From the NCBI GenBank assembly GCA_012729265.1, contig JAAYDL010000227.1:1-48683 (forward strand): a DNA stretch of 48,683 nucleotides, read 5' to 3'. Of this stretch, positions 44,940 through 48,683 are shown one piece after another. A model generated the notes under the pieces. That model worked only from the letters and a program-made list of their open reading frames with translations. It ran no database searches and was not told where the DNA came from. Position 1 is the first letter of the stretch. Each line of letters starts with the position of its first letter. The translations under genes were made by a program, and so were the position numbers. The stretch is from Lentisphaerota bacterium (lineage in GTDB: Bacteria; Verrucomicrobiota; Kiritimatiellia; Kiritimatiellales; Pontiellaceae).

Positions 44940-47900
44940 ATGGCCTCAATTGCAAAAGTCGTGGTGGAGATATCGCTCGACCGGGAATTCGACTATCGGA
45001 TTCCGGCGCACCTGCGTGCCCAGATTAAGGTCGGCTCGCAGGTCGTCGTCCCCTTCAACGGGCGCGAACTACGCGGCTTTGTGGTCGGCCTGACCACCCA
45101 TTCCCCTTACGGCGACAAGCTCAAAGAGATCGCGGGTGTCGTTGGGGAAAAACCGCTCATTCCCGACTCGATCATGAAGCTCGCCTATTGGATCGCCGAC
45201 TATTACTGCGCGCCGATCGAGCACGCCGTCCGCACCGTACTGCCCAGCGCCGTCCGCAAACGCGGCGCCAAACATAAAAAGCAGTTGGTCGTTTCGCTGA
45301 GCACAGACGCACGCCCCACCGTAGACGGAGCATCCTGCTCCGGTGTGCACCAAGGCGTAGACAAAGCCTCCTGCTTTGTTGTCTCACATAAGCAGGCCTG
45401 CTCAGCGTGCACAACGAAGCAGGATGCTTCGTCTACAAAGAAGTGCACAATGGAGCAGGATGCTCCATCTACGGACCCAGAACGCATAAACTATTTCGAC
45501 CCTTCCGACCCCATCGCTAACCTGCACGGCAACCTGCCGCACTGGCGACAGGACGGCGCAACCTATTTCGTCACCTTCCGACTGGGCGATTCTATACCGA
45601 AAGAAAAGCTTCAGCAATGGAACAAAGAACGGGCAGAGTGGCTGGCCGCTCACCCGGAACCGCACGACGCTGCCACAAAACGGGAATATTATGAGCGCTT
45701 CCCCCAACGCTTCCAACACTGGCTCGACCAGGGAACGGGATCATGCGTTTTAGGAAAACCTGAACTGAAAAAGGTTGTAGAAGACGCGTTGTCGCATTTT
45801 GACGGCACTCGATACCGACTGCGCGAATTTGTGGTCATGCCGAATCATGTGCACATGTTAATCAGTCCGCTGGAAGAATATCGGCTTTCCGAAATACTGC
45901 ACAGCCTGAAATCATTCACGGCAAACGAGATCAACAAACGCCTAGGCTCCAAACTGAATCCCGTCTGGCAGCACGAATCGTTCGACCATATCGTCCGCTC
46001 TGCCGAACAAGTTGAACGTATCCGACAATACATTCGAGACAATCCCAAATACGTAGACGAAGCTTCCAGCTTCGTTCTCCGCCCCAACGTAGACGGTGCT
46101 TCCAGCTCCGTTATGCACCAAAGCGTAGACAAAGCATCCTGCTTTGTTGTCTCACATAAGCAGGACTGCTCAGCGTACACAACGGAGCAGGATGCTCCAT
46201 CTACGGAGAAATGCACACCGAAGCAAGATGCTCCGTCTACGATCAAACTTTCGCCCAAACAACAGCAGGTGATCAACACACTACAGCAGTTCGGACCAAT
46301 GGCACTCACCGAGCTGAAAGAGCGCTCGGGCTGCTCGGAATCCCCGATCCGCACCCTCGAAAAAAACGGCCGCGTCACCATCGAAGAATCGACCGTTCAA
46401 CGCGATCCGCACGCCGGCCTAACCCTGCTCCGAACGGAACCGCTTCCGCTGATGCCCGAACAGAAAACCGCGCTGCAGACCATCTGCTCGGCCATGGATC
46501 GCTCAACGCCGGGCACCGTGCTGCTTCACGGCGTCACGGGCAGCGGCAAGACGGAGGTTTATCTCCAGGCCATTCAACACGCGCGGGAGCAGAATCAAGG
46601 AGCGATCGTGCTGGTGCCCGAAATTTCGCTCACGCCGCAGACCGTCGATCGCTTCCGCGCACGCTTCGGCGACGGCGTGGCCGTCCTTCACTCCAGCCTC
46701 TCCGAGGGCGAGCGGCACGACGAGTGGCACCGTATCCGTAGCGGCGAGGCGCATATTGCCATTGGTGCGCGCTCAGCGCTCTTTGCCCCGGTGGAAAACG
46801 TCGGACTCATCGTGGTCGACGAGGAGCACGAGCCGACCTATAAGCAGGACGAATCCCCGCGCTACAATGCCCGCGATGTGGCGGTCATGCGCGGTCACTT
46901 GGAAAACTGCTGCGTGGTGCTCGGTTCCGCAACGCCGTCGCTGGAATCGTTCAACAATGTACAGACCGGACGCTATGAGCTGGCCGAAATGCTACAGCGC
47001 GTGGACAACCGCTCTATGCCGCTGATGCGGATTGTCGACATGCGGATCGAGGCCGAGAAGGAAGGGCGAGCGCATATTTTTTCGCGCGAGCTGGTCCAAG
47101 GAATTTACGAACGCCTCGACAACCGCGAGCAGGTGATTCTCTTTCTCAACCGCCGCGGATTTTCATCGTCGCTCCAATGCGAGCAATGCGGCTACGTGGC
47201 CGAATGCACAGAATGCAGCGTTTCTATGACCTACCACAAGCGCGCAAACAAACTGCTCTGCCACATCTGCGGCGCGGAAAAGGCCGTCCCAAACTGCTGC
47301 CCCGACTGCAACGACCCGGACTTTAAATATGCCGGCATGGGAACCGAGCGGATCGAAGAAGTGCTCGAAAAGCTGTGTCCCTCCGCGAAGGTGGCGCGGA
47401 TGGATTCCGACACGATGCGCAAAAAAGATTCCTACCGCAAGGTGCTCGACGACTTCCGCGTCGGCAAAATCGATATTCTCCTCGGTACGCAGATGATTGC
47501 CAAGGGGCTCGACTTCCCCAATGTCACGCTCGTTGGTGTACTCTATGCCGACATGTCGCTACACGTCCCCGATTTCCGGGCGGGCGAGCGCACCTTCCAG
47601 CTCCTCACGCAGGTTGCCGGACGCGCCGGGCGCGGCGAAAAAGCGGGCGAAGTGATTGTACAGGCCTACACCCCGCACCATCCCGCCATTCAAGCCGCGC
47701 GCAGCCTCGACTATAACGGTTTCTGCGCACAAGACCTCGAATTCCGCAAAGAGCTGGCCTATCCGCCCTTTTCTCATCTGGTGCTGCTCACCTTCAAAGG
47801 CGCAAACGAAATGGAGGTTGCTGGCGCGACCGACCGCTTTTTTGAACGGCTGGAGCCGCTCCTCCCCGAATCCGTTCAGCATTCTCCGCCTATGCCTGCG

Positions 47901-48059
47901 CCGCTTGCCCGCGCAAAAGGCCTATACCGCTACCACATCATGCTGCGCTGCGAGCATACCATTAAAATGAGCAAACCCATTCGCCACGTCTGGAGCACAT
48001 TCAAAATGCCCAAAGGCGTCACCTGCACCATCGACATCGACGCGCTATCCCTGCTTTGA
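44940..48059 (+). CDS. priA: Primosomal helicase PriA with in-frame insertion of a REP-associated tyrosine transposase
   Basis: 1039 residues from the ATG at 44940 (PriA start ASIAKVVVEISLDREFDY); an upstream TTG at 44886 is unlikely. Residues 1-110 are the 3'-end DNA-binding domain. Residues about 128-434 are foreign: REP-like arrays around a Y1/HUH transposase domain. Then the winged helix (LSPKQQQVINTLQQFG), Walker A GVTGSGKT (531-538), VVDEEHE, zinc cysteines from C747 (CEQCGY, CTEC, CHIC, CPDC), helicase motifs to GRAGRGEK, and the C-terminal domain. PriA restarts stalled forks. Without the insert the length is about 732, as in E. coli PriA, so the helicase is complete. The insert falls in the linker before the winged helix, a tolerant place. 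Confidence 0.95.
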   Translation: MASIAKVVVEISLDREFDYRIPAHLRAQIKVGSQVVVPFNGRELRGFVVGLTTHSPYGDKLKEIAGVVGEKPLIPDSIMKLAYWIADYYCAPIEHAVRTVLPSAVRKRGAKHKKQLVVSLSTDARPTVDGASCSGVHQGVDKASCFVVSHKQACSACTTKQDASSTKKCTMEQDAPSTDPERINYFDPSDPIANLHGNLPHWRQDGATYFVTFRLGDSIPKEKLQQWNKERAEWLAAHPEPHDAATKREYYERFPQRFQHWLDQGTGSCVLGKPELKKVVEDALSHFDGTRYRLREFVVMPNHVHMLISPLEEYRLSEILHSLKSFTANEINKRLGSKLNPVWQHESFDHIVRSAEQVERIRQYIRDNPKYVDEASSFVLRPNVDGASSSVMHQSVDKASCFVVSHKQDCSAYTTEQDAPSTEKCTPKQDAPSTIKLSPKQQQVINTLQQFGPMALTELKERSGCSESPIRTLEKNGRVTIEESTVQRDPHAGLTLLRTEPLPLMPEQKTALQTICSAMDRSTPGTVLLHGVTGSGKTEVYLQAIQHAREQNQGAIVLVPEISLTPQTVDRFRARFGDGVAVLHSSLSEGERHDEWHRIRSGEAHIAIGARSALFAPVENVGLIVVDEEHEPTYKQDESPRYNARDVAVMRGHLENCCVVLGSATPSLESFNNVQTGRYELAEMLQRVDNRSMPLMRIVDMRIEAEKEGRAHIFSRELVQGIYERLDNREQVILFLNRRGFSSSLQCEQCGYVAECTECSVSMTYHKRANKLLCHICGAEKAVPNCCPDCNDPDFKYAGMGTERIEEVLEKLCPSAKVARMDSDTMRKKDSYRKVLDDFRVGKIDILLGTQMIAKGLDFPNVTLVGVLYADMSLHVPDFRAGERTFQLLTQVAGRAGRGEKAGEVIVQAYTPHHPAIQAARSLDYNGFCAQDLEFRKELAYPPFSHLVLLTFKGANEMEVAGATDRFFERLEPLLPESVQHSPPMPAPLARAKGLYRYHIMLRCEHTIKMSKPIRHVWSTFKMPKGVTCTIDIDALSLL
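45321..45472 (+). repeat. Left REP-like array inside priA
   Basis: One 36-bp unit (45321-45356), one 80-bp compound unit of two inverted hairpins (45357-45436) and one inverted 36-bp unit (45437-45472). Each hairpin has arms such as GGAGCA / TGCTCC with a TCC loop and carries GTAGAC on its outer side (GTCTAC when inverted). GTAG beside a hairpin is the hallmark of REP elements recognised by RAYT transposases. Confidence 0.9.
45473..46052 (+). mobile_element. REP-associated tyrosine transposase (RAYT, Y1/HUH) domain within priA
   Basis: Codons 178-371 of the priA frame. It opens with HWRQDGATYFVTFRL, typical of RAYTs; the HUH pair is His303 and His305 in VVMPNHVHMLI; WQHESFDHIVR is the conserved follow-up; the catalytic Tyr364 is in IRQYIRDNPKY. 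All catalytic residues are kept, so it may be active. There is no stop codon between it and PriA on either side. An internal in-frame ATG at 45450 could allow separate translation, but no good ribosome site is seen. The domain should cut and join single-stranded DNA at GTAG-headed REPs, which flank it here. Confidence 0.92.
46053..46240 (+). repeat. Right REP-like array inside priA
   Basis: Two 36-bp units (46053-46088, 46089-46124), one 80-bp compound unit (46125-46204) and one inverted 36-bp unit (46205-46240). The compound unit matches the left one at 74 of 80 positions, and differences in one hairpin are compensatory (GAAGC/GCTTC against GGAGC/GCTCC). Confidence 0.9.
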
Positions 48060-48073
48060 CGTCTTTGCAAGTG

Positions 48074-48095
48074 GAGCAGACATCTCTGTCTGCTC
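48074..48095. repeat. Hairpin after priA
   Basis: Perfect 9-bp stem GAGCAGACA / TGTCTGCTC with a TCTC loop, 15 bases after the priA stop. No T-run follows; it could act as a mild terminator or be another REP-like element. Confidence 0.75.
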
Positions 48096-48143
48096 TGCGG
48101 TCTCTGTGTTCTTGTATGTTTCCCAATCAATTCAAGAAGGGTA

Positions 48144-48198
48144 GGGAAAAAGCATTTCGAGAATGGGCGCTTTTCCCGTCGGAGAAATGCTTTTTCCC
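48144..48198. repeat. Perfect 15-bp inverted repeat with GTAG head
   Basis: GGGAAAAAGCATTTC (48144-48158) and GAAATGCTTTTTCCC (48184-48198) with a 25-base loop. GTAG at 48141-48144 touches the left arm. It lies between priA and the transposase fragment and may be a recognition element for it. Confidence 0.85.
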
Positions 48199-48232
48199 GT
48201 GAAAGGAGTTGTGCAATCCTCGAAGAGGAGTG

Positions 48233-48260
48233 CCGCCCCCGATCGGCAGACCGGGGGCGG
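48233..48260. repeat. GC-rich inverted repeat beside the transposase 3' end
   Basis: CCGCCCCCG (48233-48241) / CGGGGGCGG (48252-48260), 10-base loop. It lies 28 bases beyond the transposase stop on the minus strand; terminator or REP-like end structure. Confidence 0.8.
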
Positions 48261-48288
48261 TTCCCGTCCGGCGAGACCGCCCTAGGGG

Positions 48289-48683
48289 TCAGTCCCGTAA
48301 TTTAGTAATTTTGCGCAACTGCTCTCGTTTGTTGATCAACTCTCTGTCTTTTGTTTCATCAATCCTTTTCGGATATCTCGACAGACAATCTGCCCGCCCC
48401 ATTTGAAGGCGCTCGGCAATCCACGTATTCGACACCGTGCAACGTCTGCGGATCAACCAAGCCAACAGCGCTTTTTCATCCGCTCCTTTTCGCAACTTCA
48501 ACAAGCGATCTTCTGTCAGCTCCAATATTTCCAGACCACTTTGAAGCAAGCGCTCGGCTTCGTATTCATCATGCAGGCGGACTTCGTCGCCGGAAAACGA
48601 TTCCCTTTTACCCGAAAGCTCCTCGATCCGTTCCAGCACATCCGTCTTAAACTGATCCGTCCCCAAATACCAACCCCGCCGAA
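48289..48683 (-). mobile_element. Transposase (Y1/REP-associated type), C-terminal part, 5' end outside window
   Basis: The frame is open to the window edge and begins RRGWYLGTDQFKTDVLERI. The RGWxxG...F phrase, followed by a helical region and WLIRRRCTVSNTWIAERLQMG (cited in two parts: WLIRRRCTVS, NTWIAERLQMG), is characteristic of the C-terminal extension of large IS200/REP-like transposases of Planctomycetes and Verrucomicrobia; the last part is a helix-turn-helix. The catalytic HUH domain lies outside the window. The 3' end is surrounded by large palindromes. It is a different subfamily from the copy inside priA. Confidence 0.75.

Noticed and set aside
45321-46240. CRISPR-like array in priA (36-bp periodicity)
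   Set aside because: Units are contiguous palindromes in both orientations, lie in a coding frame around a Y1 transposase, and there are no unique spacers or cas genes.

Overview
The window looks like a chromosomal piece of an anaerobic, diderm PVC-type bacterium, most likely Kiritimatiellota or a close relative (inference). It encodes a class III (oxygen-sensitive) ribonucleotide reductase, a class I hybrid cluster protein, D-lactate dehydrogenase and a small ferredoxin. It also has LPS genes (lpxB, lpxI, kdsD), apolipoprotein N-acyltransferase and a pilus/type II-like secretin. No rRNA and no CRISPR array is present; one tRNA-Pro(CGG) is.

Layout. 1-2.5 kb: tail of a hybrid histidine kinase, a Nudix hydrolase and an AEC-type permease. 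2.6-6.6 kb: a class III RNR cluster (nrdD, dedicated redoxin, nrdG) behind two tandem NrdR boxes; nrdR itself lies at 32.2-32.7 kb. 6.8-8.0 kb: lipoate ligase and HPr. 8.1-12.5 kb (minus): exonuclease, ldhA, lpxI, lpxB, maf, with a 7-bp minisatellite between lpxI and lpxB. 12.6-17.2 kb (minus): secretin, trpC, prfB (in frame, with what looks like a relic of the frameshift site) and tRNA-Pro.

17.6-29.6 kb is a defence island: hsdM, an AlbA_2/Schlafen-type regulator with a glycine-zipper minisatellite, hsdS with a duplicated 33-bp linker unit, a SIR2-like protein, a Xre/ImmA-IrrE plus PIN-like pair, and hsdR. The genes between hsdS and hsdR are bracketed by direct repeats and by a decayed second copy of the hsdS 3' end, which suggests stepwise cassette insertion.

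29.8-36.2 kb (minus) is housekeeping: lepA, lepB, rpsT, nrdR, an unknown gene and lnt. 36.6-39.6 kb (plus) holds two transcription units, cupin/CMD-like/ferredoxin and hcp, each preceded by a perfect FNR/DNR-type palindrome at the same distance from an identical -10 hexamer; they probably form a small anaerobic or nitrosative-stress regulon. 40.3-44.8 kb (minus): an AsmA-like protein, an unknown membrane-anchored protein, kdsD and an HtrA/Do protease.

The most unusual object is at 44.9-48.1 kb. The priA gene is interrupted, without loss of frame, by about 920 bp consisting of a REP-associated tyrosine (Y1/HUH) transposase domain flanked by arrays of GTAG-headed palindromic REP-like units. Removing it leaves about 732 codons, a normal PriA length. 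The window ends in the C-terminal part of a second transposase of the same broad class, beside large palindromes.
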